DNA of 64,000 nucleotides from Flavobacteriales bacterium. GTDB taxonomy: Bacteria; Bacteroidota; Bacteroidia; Flavobacteriales_D; Sanyastnellaceae. Where the stretch lies: contig JADKIZ010000004.1 of the NCBI GenBank assembly GCA_016722445.1, positions 1 through 64,000 on the forward strand, written 5' to 3'. The notes beneath the pieces are model-generated. The model was given only the letters and a program-made list of their open reading frames with translations, was not told where the DNA came from and made no database searches. Shown here one piece after another: positions 44,578 to 55,212 of the stretch (within the stretch, counting starts at the first letter, position 1; the number at the start of each line of letters is the position of its first letter). The translations under genes were made by a program, and so were the position numbers.

Positions 44578-47454
44578 ATGCTTAAAAAAACTGCATGGTG
44601 GATCGTTCCACTTTTCATCGTTCTTTCCTGCGGAAGGGTTAAAGAATTTCCCAACGGTAACGACTTCGTAGACATCAAACCTACTCCTGCCAGGTATGTC
44701 AACCCATTTATTGGAACAGGCGGACATGGCCATACTTATCCTGGAGCTACCTCACCTTTTGGCATGGTGCAATTGTCGCCAGATACCCGTCTTGAAGGTT
44801 GGGATGGCTGCGGTGGATATCACTACAGTGACAGCATGATCTATGGTTTCTCACACACCCATCTGCAGGGAACAGGTGTACCGGACTATTGCGATATTCT
44901 CTTCATGCCTACCAACTACAATATCAAAGTTGCAGACACTTGGAAAGATGCCTATAAAAGCAAGTTTAAACACGAACTCGAAAGCGCACAAGCGGGATAC
45001 TATCGTGTGCACCTCGATGATTATAACATTGACGCGGAACTGACCACAACCACTGAACAGGAATACATCACTACACCTTCGCCAAAGGAGATTCTTGCAG
45101 ACTTTTCATTGATATGATGCACCGTGATGAATTGTATTATTATGACATCGGAACAGAAGGTGATTCAGTCGTTTGGGGATATCGTGTTTCCAAAGGATGG
45201 GCCGCCGAACAGCATTGTTATTTCTATGCGGTCTTTTCAAAACCTTTTAAAGAACTCACACAACTTGACATCTCATATCAAGAAACAGATAGCACTGGAA
45301 AAAGTCAACGGTATTCGAACAAGTGCAGGTCTTCTCACTGGCATTTGGAAAATGGATGATTTGACTGTACGTGTAGGTATCAGCGGAACGGATGTGGAAG
45401 GCGCAAAAAAAAATCTCTATGCTGAAGCGCCTGTTGCCAATTTCAATCATTACGTGCAAAAATCTTTTCAGGAATGGGAAACCGTGTTATCAAAAACACC
45501 AATTGTAGAAACTGATCCGAATGAACTTGCGAAATATTACACCGCGCTTTATCACTGTTACACTGTACCCAATACCTGGAGCGACGTAGACCATCGCTAT
45601 CGAGGAATGGATCAAAAAATTCATACTGCAGAAGGTTATACCCGGTATACCGTCTTTTCATTGTGGGACACATTCCGTGCTTATCATCCACTCATGAGTA
45701 CCATTGAGCCGGAACGCACAAGAGACTGGATTCACACCTTCTTAGAGATGTACAAGGAAAGGGGTGAGTTACCGGTATGGGAACTTGCTGCCAATGAAAC
45801 CTATTGCATGATTGGTTATCACAGCGTGCCTGTAATTTATGATGCATATATGCGAGGAATTACGGACTTTGATCACAAACTTGCATTGGAAGCCATGGTC
45901 GCATCCGCAAGTGGGCCTCAAGAAGAAAAAATACTTTATGAAAAATTCGGCTATGTGCCTTCAGATCAGTTTAGCGAAAGCGTTTCAAAAACCCTGGAAT
46001 TTGCATATGACGATTGGTGTATCGCACAATTTGCGAAAGCACTCGGAGATGAAAAAGTGTACGAACGTTTCATCCAACGTGCTCAGAACTGGAAAAATGT
46101 TTTTGATCCGGAAACACATTTTATGCGTCCAAGAAGGAATGGAGGATTCCCTACTCCATTTGATCCTTATCAAGTCGACTTCAATTTCACCGAAGCAAAC
46201 TCATGGCAATACTCCTTCTTTGTACCGCATGATATCGAAACACTCGTTGCATATCACGGAGGTGAAGAAGAGTTTTATTCAGATGTTGACGAACTGTTCA
46301 ATGCCATCAACAAAACAACTGGCAGAGAACAATCAGATATAACAGGTTTGATTGGACAGTATGCACACGGCAATGAACCAAGTCATCATGCAGCATTGCT
46401 CTATCGATTTGGAACTGCACCACTAAATGCAGACAAAGACATGGCTCGTGTTCAAATAGAAAAAATTTGCAGGGAACTTTATTCCAATACTCCAGATGGA
46501 TTGTGTGGTAATGAAGATTGCGGACAAATGTCTGCGTGGTTTGTTTTAGCGAAAAACAATCTTTATCCTGTTTGTCCGGGCAATCCGACATTCATCGATT
46601 TCAGGCCTCCCGCTGATCGAAATAAACAAGCGTATATCGGTCAGAAAAAAGTATTGGCCGCAGAAAAAATCAACAGCAAAATCAACGATCATTTGGTCAT
46701 TCCACAACCGATTATTCAAGGTGGCCAACAATCTTATCGCGACAGTGTGCATCTTCATGTCACCTGTGCCGATCCGAACTCAGAAGCCGAATTGATTGTG
46801 ACCGCAATTGAAGATCTTGCCGGAGGAGGAACCAAAGAAGAAATCATATTGAGCAGAAAATTCAAAAAGTCATGGAATGAAACGATCCAAAGTACTGGAC
46901 ATGAAAATCGATTTAAAGTTGAAGCCACAGCAATACGTGGTGATGATAAAAGTGTGACATCAACTTCCACTTTCATACGCAAAGACAATCACATACAGAT
47001 CATTTCTCTTTCACCCTATAATCCACAATACACTGGAGGTGGACCAGACGCATTGGTGGATGGTATCAAAGGTGGAAGTGATTTTCGCACAGGTGCATGG
47101 CAAGCCTGGCAAGGTCAAGACGTAGAAGTTGTTGTGGACCTTGGCGCTGCACGTCCCATCACGACCATTGGTGTGAGTTGTCTGGAAGAAATCAAATCCT
47201 GGATTTGGTTTCCATCCATGATCGAAATCTTAATTTCCAATGATGGCGTAAAATTCAGTTCTGCCGGATACCTCAGAACATCAGAGCCTCAAAATGACTA
47301 CACTCCAAAAACCAAAGAATTTGTCAAGAATCTCCGAGGTCATGGCAGATATGTGAAACTCGTTATCAAACCTGCGTTTCCTCAAATACCTTCTTGGCAC
47401 CTTGGTGCTGGAGAAAAACCATGGATCTTCGCGGACGAAATCATCATCAGATAA
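44578..47454 (+). CDS. GH92 alpha-mannosidase lipoprotein with discoidin-like domain (two frame shifts)
   Basis: About 958 residues with lipoprotein signal (WIVPLFIVLSCGRVK). The GH92 fold: N-terminal beta-sandwich (YVNPFIGTGGHGHTYPGATS, GFSHTHLQGTGVPDY), then the (alpha/alpha)6 domain with HGNEPSHHAALLYRF, a motif containing conserved acidic catalytic residues, and GNEDCGQMSAWF. The C terminus (about 815 onward) is a discoidin/F5-8C-like carbohydrate-binding domain. GH92 enzymes are calcium-dependent exo-mannosidases acting on N-glycans. Shifts: one base missing at about 45055 (restores TGIHHYTFAKGDSCRLFIDM) and an A run at 45299-45303 (restores TGKVNGIRTSAG). The ATG at 44578 begins the lipoprotein signal. 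Confidence 0.88.
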
Positions 47455-47462
47455 AAGAGTTT

Positions 47463-48656
47463 ATGGTGAAAGAAAATTCTGTTCTATTGGATCATCATCT
47501 GGCGCAAACAACCATGTTTCCGTTTGCGTTGGAAATTGTACATGCAAGTGGTGTTTGGATCACCGATCGCTCTGGAAAAAAATACATGGATCTCATTTCT
47601 GGTGTTGGTGTTAGCAATCTCGGACATGGCAATACTTACATCAATGACGCCATCAAAGCACAAGTTGATCGTTTCATGCATGTGATGGTCTATGGGGAAT
47701 ACCTGCAACAAAGTCAAATTGATGCCGCGCGTGAACTTACTTCCCTCCTGCCCGATTCGCTTGATTGCTGTTATTTCGTGAATAGTGGTACCGAGGCCAA
47801 TGAGGCAGCACTCAAACTTGCAAAACGAATTACTGGTCGCACTCAGATGATCTCTTGCGTTGGTGCATACCACGGAAACACACATGGAAGTATGAGTGTT
47901 TCATGGAATGAAAGCAAAAAGGCAGCATTCAGACCATTGCTGCCTGGCGTTTCCTTCATCAGATTCAACGTGATGGAAGACCTCGCATTGATCACATCGG
48001 ATATCGCATGTGTGATGATGGAAACAATTCAGGGTGATGCAGGAATCAGAATACCCGATCAAGATTATATGCTCGCCCTTCGCAAACGTTGTGATGAAAC
48101 AGGAACACAATTGATCTTCGATGAAATCCAATGTGGGCTGGGCCGAGCGGGAAGCAATTTCGCTTTCGAACAATTCAACATCATACCAGATATCCTCACG
48201 CTGGGTAAAGCACTTGGCGGTGGCATGCCAGTGGGATGCCTCGTTTCTTCAAAGGATAAAATGAAGTTGTTTACCGCCAATCCGATGCTTGGTCATATCA
48301 GTACATTCGCAGGGCATCCAGTGGTATGTGCCGCTGTTGCTGCCAACATTCAATTCATGAAATTGAATCATGTTGTCGCAGACGTTCACAGAAAGGGAAA
48401 AATATTTGCATCCAAAATTGGTGCTCATCCAAAGGTGAAAGACATCAGACATCGCGGATTGTTTTTTGCCATTGATCTATCCAGTGCCGAGGAAGTGCAA
48501 CAAGTAGTGGACTACTGCATGTCAAAAGGTGTCATTACTTTCTGGTTTCTTTCATGCCCAGACTCATTCAGAATTGCGCCTCCACTCACCATTTCAGAAG
48601 ATGAAATTGATTTGGCCTGCAACATAATTCTGGAAGGACTTTCTGCTTTGTCATGA
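47463..48656 (+). CDS. Class III PLP-dependent aminotransferase
   Basis: 397 residues of the acetylornithine/GABA/ornithine aminotransferase fold. NSGTEANEAALKLAKRITG binds the cofactor phosphate, DEIQCGLGRAG holds the Asp that contacts the pyridine nitrogen, and the PLP lysine is in LTLGKALGGGMP. The N-terminal TSGVGVSNLGH-equivalent (ISGVGVSNLGHGN) fits the family. The exact amino donor is not clear. The start is the ATG at 47463, eight bases after the GH92 stop; an upstream in-frame extension would overlap GH92 and looks unrelated. DUF1801 gene overlaps its stop. Confidence 0.85.
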   Translation: MVKENSVLLDHHLAQTTMFPFALEIVHASGVWITDRSGKKYMDLISGVGVSNLGHGNTYINDAIKAQVDRFMHVMVYGEYLQQSQIDAARELTSLLPDSLDCCYFVNSGTEANEAALKLAKRITGRTQMISCVGAYHGNTHGSMSVSWNESKKAAFRPLLPGVSFIRFNVMEDLALITSDIACVMMETIQGDAGIRIPDQDYMLALRKRCDETGTQLIFDEIQCGLGRAGSNFAFEQFNIIPDILTLGKALGGGMPVGCLVSSKDKMKLFTANPMLGHISTFAGHPVVCAAVAANIQFMKLNHVVADVHRKGKIFASKIGAHPKVKDIRHRGLFFAIDLSSAEEVQQVVDYCMSKGVITFWFLSCPDSFRIAPPLTISEDEIDLACNIILEGLSALS

Positions 48657-49099
48657 AAAAAAATGATTCGCATCCTCCTAAGCGCAGCATGCAGCAAGTG
48701 AAGTTTTCATCTATCGATGACTTGCTGGATTTTCTCCCAGAAGATGAACTAAAAATACTGAATGCACTCAGAAATATCGTGTTGGATCAGGTACATGGCG
48801 TCAAAGAAAAATTATCATTCAACGTACCTTTTTATCACCGTCACAAAGCACTTTGCTTCATTTGGCCATCTTCCGTTTTGTGGGGATCAAAAAAAACTTT
48901 TGAAGGCGTGCAGTTGGGATTTGCCTATGGCAATATGATGAGCGATTATGCACACGTGCTTCAGAAAGGAAATCGGAAACAGGTTTACATGATTTATTTC
49001 ACCAACATCAATCAAATTGATCCCAATATCATTCGCGGATATTTATCCGAAGCTGAATTGCTCGATCAGGAAATGTTTCGAATGAAAAAAAACAAGTAA
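48653..49099 (+). CDS. DUF1801 protein
   Basis: 148 residues; the DUF1801 pattern VKEKLSFNVPFYHRHKALCFI and VQLGFAYGNMM is present. The family has a compact alpha/beta fold of unknown function. The ATG overlaps the aminotransferase stop, so it is the last gene of the GH92-aminotransferase group. Confidence 0.75.
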   Translation: MKKNDSHPPKRSMQQVKFSSIDDLLDFLPEDELKILNALRNIVLDQVHGVKEKLSFNVPFYHRHKALCFIWPSSVLWGSKKTFEGVQLGFAYGNMMSDYAHVLQKGNRKQVYMIYFTNINQIDPNIIRGYLSEAELLDQEMFRMKKNK

Positions 49100-49102
49100 G
49101 GA

Positions 49103-50896
49103 TTACCGCATTAATGCGATTTTGGAATTCCAGATGATATCTCCTTGCTGATTTCTCAACACGAATAGATACATCCCGTTTAAGTGCACAGAAGTCATCC
49201 TGATTTGATTCGAATATGCACTCACAGTCTCACTCCAAACAATACGACCAGATAAATCAGTTATTTGTGCATCGTATGTATCGTCTGTCAATTCACCCTG
49301 TAGCAATAGTGTATTCTGATTGCCATAATAGTTCAGTACAAAATTTTCATGCCGACCTTCAACAAAAAATGTTCTACCAATGACCATCGATTGTCCATTG
49401 ATATCAGTCTGTCGCAAACGGTAGTAGGCATCTTTCTGCTGTCGATTTCTATCTGCAAAATAATGATGAACTTCATTGGTGGTAAAGTGACCCTCAATTT
49501 CAATCACCGGCTCAAATGTCTTTCCATCAAATGATTCTTCAACGGTGAAAAATGCATTTTGCGATTCACTCATGGTTGTCCACTCGAAATAGACCATATC
49601 ATGCGCGGGCATGACTTCAAATCTGCTCAATTCAACTGGCAGGAAAAAACAAGCTGGTCCAGAAGATAGAACATTCACCGTGACCTGCTGCGTTACCGTT
49701 GTAAAACACAAATCCAAATACGATACGGTATAAACAGTTGTCGAAGGTGGTGAAGCGATCGGTGAAGCAATACTGGGATTACTGAGGTATGTCACGGGAG
49801 TCCAATTGTAAATGCCATTCACTGATGTACCAGCACTCAATTGTGTGCTTGCTCCGGGACAGATATCCACTTGATCAGTGATCATGGCATTCGGAACCGC
49901 GCAAATACGCTGCTGATTGAACATCTCGCCAGTGGCACCGGTAAATCCCCAAAAGACTAAATTCTCGCCACCAAAAACATTGTTGACCAAATCATATGTC
50001 GCCTGAGCACGCAATGTGCAATCGAAATACACCCGAAGTGTCTTAGTTGCCGCATCCCAATTGACACCAACAATATGTGGCAATCCATCTTCGGTGTTTG
50101 CATTCGTTGGACTCATTTGAACAGGTGCTCCGATACATTCCGGAAAAGCATGATTCACCTGTCCATTGATCTCTATTGCAATGTGATCATAAGTTGGATC
50201 ATTGTATCCTGCATTGTAGTATGTATCAAACTCAATTCCCAGTGAGGTACCAAAACTCGAATATCCCATTCCGCCGCCATTCGCGCCTATGACAGCACTG
50301 CCAAGTCTTTGCAAAACGAATACAATTCCATCTGCACCCCCAGCATCATTTGTTCCCAAATTGATGACAAATTGAAGGCTAAAATCCATGCTCAAATCAA
50401 TTTGGGTATTGCTCCAAATTGCGCCATTCTGCCATTGTAAACCCGGTGTGACATTGTAACAATTGGCGCCCAACGAACTCGCATTTCCATTCATGACAAA
50501 AGATGCAGGCTGGCAAATATTGCATTGCCCAAAACAAACAGCAGGCAACACCACATCCGAACTGATGGTGACATATCGGTTGATATTCCCCAGGCCATCA
50601 TCTATTCCACATGAAATGGGAACAATTTCATCCGTTCCCCAACTATCCCCATTGACAAATTTATATTCGTACACTCCCGGAGGAAGGTCGAGTGTAATAC
50701 TGTATACACCTGCACCAATATCAGTCATCAATGTAGATGCAGGGTCCCAGCCTTGAAAATCACCAGCGAGGTGAACACCCAAAGGACTGATGACCATCTG
50801 CGACATATCCACTTGAAATGTCACCATGACAGCACTGAGCTTTTGTGTCAACAGAAAAAAAGACAACAACAAGGTAGCACCCCGCAAACGCTTCAA
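49103..50896 (-). CDS. Secreted T9SS protein: starch-binding-like module plus L-type lectin
   Basis: About 597 residues. The TTG at 50896 (MKRLRGATLLLSFFLLTQ) gives a good signal peptide; a further TTG at 50947 is possible. Domain order: CBM20/48-like beta sandwich (LAGDFQGWDPAST and PPGVYEYKFVNGD, about 25-105), L-type (legume-like) lectin domain with GGADGIVFVLQ, SLGIEFDTYYNAGYND and HIVGVNWD (about 140-340), an Ig-like stretch, then a T9SS sorting domain. Both modules bind carbohydrate. It is predicted to be exported to the surface and to bind glycans; no hydrolase motif is seen. Confidence 0.82.
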   Translation of the reverse strand: MKRLRGATLLLSFFLLTQKLSAVMVTFQVDMSQMVISPLGVHLAGDFQGWDPASTLMTDIGAGVYSITLDLPPGVYEYKFVNGDSWGTDEIVPISCGIDDGLGNINRYVTISSDVVLPAVCFGQCNICQPASFVMNGNASSLGANCYNVTPGLQWQNGAIWSNTQIDLSMDFSLQFVINLGTNDAGGADGIVFVLQRLGSAVIGANGGGMGYSSFGTSLGIEFDTYYNAGYNDPTYDHIAIEINGQVNHAFPECIGAPVQMSPTNANTEDGLPHIVGVNWDAATKTLRVYFDCTLRAQATYDLVNNVFGGENLVFWGFTGATGEMFNQQRICAVPNAMITDQVDICPGASTQLSAGTSVNGIYNWTPVTYLSNPSIASPIASPPSTTVYTVSYLDLCFTTVTQQVTVNVLSSGPACFFLPVELSRFEVMPAHDMVYFEWTTMSESQNAFFTVEESFDGKTFEPVIEIEGHFTTNEVHHYFADRNRQQKDAYYRLRQTDINGQSMVIGRTFFVEGRHENFVLNYYGNQNTLLLQGELTDDTYDAQITDLSGRIVWSETVSAYSNQIRMTSVHLNGMYLFVLRNQQGDIIWNSKIALMR

Positions 50897-51020
50897 AAAA
50901 GTTTCGCGATGGTTATGGATACTTGGATGGAGGTACTTAGTGTACAAAATACGCTTTGTTGCTTACGCAATGATAAGCCAAATTTCGATCCAAATTGATT
51001 ATCAAGCGTTAAGACTGCAT

Positions 51021-52103
51021 TTATTGGAGTAAAAAAGCAGCACTGGCCTTCACTTCACCATTCAACAGAATATGAAGTTCATGCTTACCGGGGTAATGCT
51101 TTCTCGTAGTGAGATCTGCCATTGAGAGCTTTTTCGAAATATTCAACCTTCCAACAGCAAGTTCAGATTTACTCACTTGAAACACTTTGCGACTGTGGCT
51201 GCCATTGGATTTCATATAATCTACAGCAAACTCAATCCGGCACGCTGCACTTTTCTTGCGTGTGTTTTCAATGGAAAATTGAAATTGCAATTGACCTCCC
51301 ATCTTCACTTTTGTGGAAGAAAGAACCAAATCGCTCACCTCAATGCCATCGGCATTGTGATGACCAAAAAGTGCTAGTGCCTTCTTGTTTCCCTTCTTCA
51401 ATAAAGTGCGAAGGGCATGATTCACGATCCAATCTGTTTCAGGACTTTTCCCCAACCAATCTTTGGCGATTTTGATGGTCAATTCAGGATGATCACGTGA
51501 GATATCATTGAGGTGATTGGCTACACTTTTTCTCACATAAAGAGAAGGATCATTTTTCAATTGTTCGAGAATAGGGAGAACAGGCGTTGGATCTGCAACA
51601 AAAGGCTTCAGTTGCATTCCCCATGGCAAACGCGGACGACATCCTTCACTGCTCAATCTTCGCAAATGATGATTCTCCGATTTACTCCAGCGCATCATCT
51701 GTTTGATGGTTTTGGCTGGGTATTTCACAATAAAATGGCGTATGGCAAATTCACCGGAACTGGTTTGCGTAAAATCTTCCAACGCCTTCATTGAGACTTC
51801 AAATTGATCCAATCCGAAACGCCAGACGAAATCAGGAAAAATAATACTGAAATATCCTGTTGGTGTTTTCCAACTCACCGGAATCAAAACCTCAATAGCC
51901 TTTTCGTAAGGCAAATTCAAATTCTTTTCAATAGATACAGAAACCAATCTGACACGGGCGTTCAGCGCAGCTTCTTGCCATTCTTTCGTTTTGAATACAG
52001 ATAGAAAATTCTGTTGATCGAATTTTTTGTAATGCTTGTGAATTTCCTGCGACAGCTTTGTAAGCTTCGTCAGGTCGAACATATCCTTAAGTTGATCCGC
52101 CAT
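51021..52103 (-). CDS. DNA alkylation repair glycosylase, AlkC-like
   Basis: 360 residues, no signal peptide. Residues 1-250 form alpha-helical repeats of the AlkD/AlkC superfamily (PVSWKTPTGYFSIIFPDFVW, RRLSSEGCRPRLPWG, DPSLYVRKSVANHLNDIS). About 255-360 is an all-beta Ig-like domain (QFSIENTRKKSAACRIEFAV). A helical-repeat body with a C-terminal Ig-like domain is the AlkC arrangement; AlkD lacks it. AlkC removes N3-methyl bases, including 3-methylcytosine, without flipping them. Assignment rests on that architecture. Confidence 0.8.
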   Translation of the reverse strand: MADQLKDMFDLTKLTKLSQEIHKHYKKFDQQNFLSVFKTKEWQEAALNARVRLVSVSIEKNLNLPYEKAIEVLIPVSWKTPTGYFSIIFPDFVWRFGLDQFEVSMKALEDFTQTSSGEFAIRHFIVKYPAKTIKQMMRWSKSENHHLRRLSSEGCRPRLPWGMQLKPFVADPTPVLPILEQLKNDPSLYVRKSVANHLNDISRDHPELTIKIAKDWLGKSPETDWIVNHALRTLLKKGNKKALALFGHHNADGIEVSDLVLSSTKVKMGGQLQFQFSIENTRKKSAACRIEFAVDYMKSNGSHSRKVFQVSKSELAVGRLNISKKLSMADLTTRKHYPGKHELHILLNGEVKASAAFLLQ

Positions 52104-52116
52104 GGTGATTTTGCAG

Positions 52117-53536
52117 CTACTGTCTGATCAGTTTTACCCTGCAGGAACTGACCTTGTTTTTGCAGTTTGCGAAATAAAGCCCTGGCGAGAATTTTTCAAG
52201 CGAAATCATCAATCCATTTGATGAATATTGATATTGTCCTGATTGCAGCTTACGTCCAGATTCATCGTAGATCATCACATCCACCCACTCACCGGATTGA
52301 AAAACATCATCAGAAACAATGAAAACTTGGTCTTTGGAAGGCACTGGATAAACATCAGTTACACGACCACAATTGCCATTCACATCTGTAGTACAATTGG
52401 TTTCGATATCGATCACTTTTATTCCGGTCCAGTTGGATGCAAAAGGGATGACCGCACAGACATAAGACAGATAAACACTATCACCACGCATGCTCACACC
52501 CCAAGTGCCCATGTTGTTGTCAACTCCTCCAAATACATCACATGAATCCGGCTGCAGCGGATTGCTCACATCTAAAACATACATATCACTTTTTCCTGTT
52601 GCTACGAAAAGCACATCGCAATCTTCTTTTAAGACCAGTTCGTTGGTATGGCCCGGACTCGAAAACCAATTGAATGGATTTGAAGCACAATCCCACGGAT
52701 TCCACCATGAGGCCAACCCTGGAGATGACGTGTTGCTAACGTCAATCACTTCAATGCCACAATAGTCGACGGTTACATAAAGGTATTGTCCGTCTTTGAC
52801 CAAATTATTTGTATGCCCTTGGCAATGCATCGAGCTCGGGATTGCTGTAATGGCCTATTTCAGAAATATTGTTTTCATCTGTAATATCCAAAACACGCAA
52901 ACCTCCGGCATCATAACACAAGTAGAGAAAATTATCCTCGACAAGAATACATCTTGCATTGACCTTTTCCGGATCAGGATTTTGTACCGGAAAGTTGATG
53001 TCTGGAATAAATTGAGCAATAAAATTCACATTGAAAACATCGCTGACATCAAATACACCAACACCATCAGACATGCCAGCTAAATATGCTCGGTTTCCTT
53101 TCACGTACACCATACCGCTGCCATTGGAAGATGCAGGTATGATTTCAAAATCAGTTTGAACCGCATTCTCAGGATCATTTACATCGATCACCACCAACCC
53201 TTCACTCTGACCATTGTTGAATGAATCGCCAACGGCAAGAAATAAATAATAACCTTGTTGTGTGATGCTGTTCACATGAAGTGAAGAAAAAGATGATGTC
53301 AGTATTTGTGCAACTTGTTGCGGTGTGGATTGAATGTCCACCACTTTCAATCCTTCTTCTTTAGAAGCCACATATAGATACGGTCGTCCGAGTTCATCAG
53401 GTAAAGATGTAAGTGTAACGCCAGTGCATGTTGAAGCGAAAGAATTCACCTCGTTCATGGACAACAATGGACATTGTGCTAGAGTCTGCAGTGTAAAAAG
53501 ACTTACACAGCAAATGAGAATCGGTTTGAGTATCAT
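52117..53536 (-). CDS. Secreted LVIVD-repeat protein with T9SS sorting domain (frame shift near 52825)
   Basis: About 472 residues with signal peptide (MILKPILICCVSLFTLQTLA). LVIVD-type beta-propeller blades repeat (YVASKEEGLKVVDIQSTP, GLVVIDVNDPENAVQ, GGLRVLDITDENNISEIG, GIEVIDVSNTSSPGLAS). The last 75 residues are a type A sorting domain (VYPVPSKDQVFIVSDD). The frame breaks between NPELDA and CQGHTNNLVKDG; removing one base or adding two joins them. It is predicted to be surface-attached; function unknown, as for most LVIVD proteins. Confidence 0.82.
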
Positions 53537-53581
53537 CGGGAAATTTTAAATTCGCTTTTCAAACATCCCGCCAATTCAAAC

Positions 53582-54469
53582 TCACTTGATGAATTCCTCA
53601 TCAATCATCACCCTTCTCATCCTTTCAGAAATGAGTTGAGAAACTGGCGTCAGTGGCAGCCTTAAGTAATTGTCGCAGATATCCAAATGCGACAACACCT
53701 CTTTCACACCAGCAGGATTGCCTTCAATAAACAACAATTGTGTAATTTCTAGCAAACGGTAATGCAAAGCTCTTGCTTCATTCATTTCCCCATTCATAGC
53801 ATGGTGTACCATCGCGCTGAATTCTTTGGGGAATGCATTGCCGACCACGGAAATCACGCCATCAGCGCCAGCTGCGATAAGAGGCAATGTGATCGAATCA
53901 TCTCCGGAAATCACCATGAAATCTTTCGGTTTATCCTTGATGATATTCATGATCTGCTCCAAGTTGCCGCTCGCTTCCTTGATTCCTATCACATTTCTGC
54001 AATCGAACGCAATGCGCAAAGTGGTATCAGCAAGCACGTTGCTTCCGGTTCTTCCTGGAACGTTGTATAAAATGATCGGCAACTTCGAATGTTCGCTCAA
54101 GGCTTTATAATGTTCAAAGTAGCCATTCTGAGTTGGCTTGTTGTAATACGGCGCAACGGAAAGAAGCGCTGTAATACCCGATGTGTCCATTCTGTCCAAT
54201 TGTAAACACAGGTCCTGGGTATTGTTTCCACCCATTCCCAATACGACTGGCTTGCGACCTCCATTTGTTGCCATGACTGTTTCTAACACAAGCTTTCGGT
54301 CTTCTTTGTCGAGTGTTGGCGTTTCGCCTGTTGTGCCCATCACCACCAGATAATCTGCCCCATTTTCGCAGAGATGATCTGTCAGTTTTTTTAATGCGGG
54401 AACATCGATGGTAAGATCCTTTTTGAAAGGAGTAACCATAGCTACTCCAAGTCCTTTCAGTTGATTCAT
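53582..54469 (-). CDS. dapA: 4-Hydroxy-tetrahydrodipicolinate synthase
   Basis: First committed enzyme of lysine and diaminopimelate synthesis, condensing pyruvate with aspartate semialdehyde. The TIM barrel has the substrate site GTTGETPTL, the tyrosine in LYNVPGRTG and the Schiff-base lysine in VIGIKEASGN. Length 295 is typical. The next gene on the same strand (54466-55020) lies upstream of it and overlaps by four bases. Confidence 0.96.
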   Translation of the reverse strand: MNQLKGLGVAMVTPFKKDLTIDVPALKKLTDHLCENGADYLVVMGTTGETPTLDKEDRKLVLETVMATNGGRKPVVLGMGGNNTQDLCLQLDRMDTSGITALLSVAPYYNKPTQNGYFEHYKALSEHSKLPIILYNVPGRTGSNVLADTTLRIAFDCRNVIGIKEASGNLEQIMNIIKDKPKDFMVISGDDSITLPLIAAGADGVISVVGNAFPKEFSAMVHHAMNGEMNEARALHYRLLEITQLLFIEGNPAGVKEVLSHLDICDNYLRLPLTPVSQLISERMRRVMIDEEFIK

Positions 54470-55020
54470 TTTATCTTCGGATTACTGAGATAAGCATTCA
54501 GTTGTGTTACAAGTTTATCAGCACTTACTTCTTCACCTAGATTCAGAATGAAGTCGCAATATCGCTCGGCGCGTTTTCCACGCATGCCAACCTTCATTTT
54601 CGCCCGACTTTCTTTCAGGATAAAATTTAGGGGAAGGACATTACCATTGCTGAAATCGATGAGGATGTCAAAATCGGATGATGTAAAATTTTCAATTCCG
54701 CTAACCGGCCTTTGATTCCAAGCCAGATTTTGCCTGGTGATGAATTCACTGTCTACTTTGTGTTGCTGATAGGCTGGTATTTTCTTTTCCGGCTCATCCA
54801 CAAATCCCAGCATTGTCACAGCCTTGATGTTGAATTCACTTTTCAAGAAACCCGCATATTCATGCAATTTTTTGTAAAAATCCTCTTCACTATCGAGGTA
54901 AATGATTCCAACGGTTTCAGCAGAATTGAAATTAAAACCTTTACGCAATCGCACAGGTTCGACCTCCGCATGCAATGCACGGATTCCAACCATCGTCTTG
55001 ATATTTCGCAAAAGTTTCAT
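54466..55020 (-). CDS. DUF6913 protein
   Basis: 184 residues, cytosolic. Pattern IYLDSEEDFYKKLHEYAGFL and FDILIDFSNGNVLPLNFIL matches what I recall as DUF6913, a Bacteroidota family usually next to dapA. Its stop overlaps the dapA start, so the two are coupled. Function unknown. The family name is given from memory. Confidence 0.7.
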   Translation of the reverse strand: MKLLRNIKTMVGIRALHAEVEPVRLRKGFNFNSAETVGIIYLDSEEDFYKKLHEYAGFLKSEFNIKAVTMLGFVDEPEKKIPAYQQHKVDSEFITRQNLAWNQRPVSGIENFTSSDFDILIDFSNGNVLPLNFILKESRAKMKVGMRGKRAERYCDFILNLGEEVSADKLVTQLNAYLSNPKIK

Positions 55021-55212
55021 AGGGCCAAAAATAAAGCGGCACCCGCGTTCAGAGATGTCTCCGGCGAGGTTTATTCACAAATGGCTCTCAATAGCCTATT
55101 TTCGATCGAATCAAGGCATCTCAGACATTTGGCCACTCGGGCATGATCTATGTCTGAAGGATCAGTTCAGGAAACCAAAGCAGTGTTTTTACGTTTCATA
55201 TGTAAATAGACC

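Noticed and set aside
44572..45359. Separate small genes at the start of GH92
   Set aside because: The pieces are consecutive parts of one GH92 N-terminal domain in shifted frames, not independent genes.
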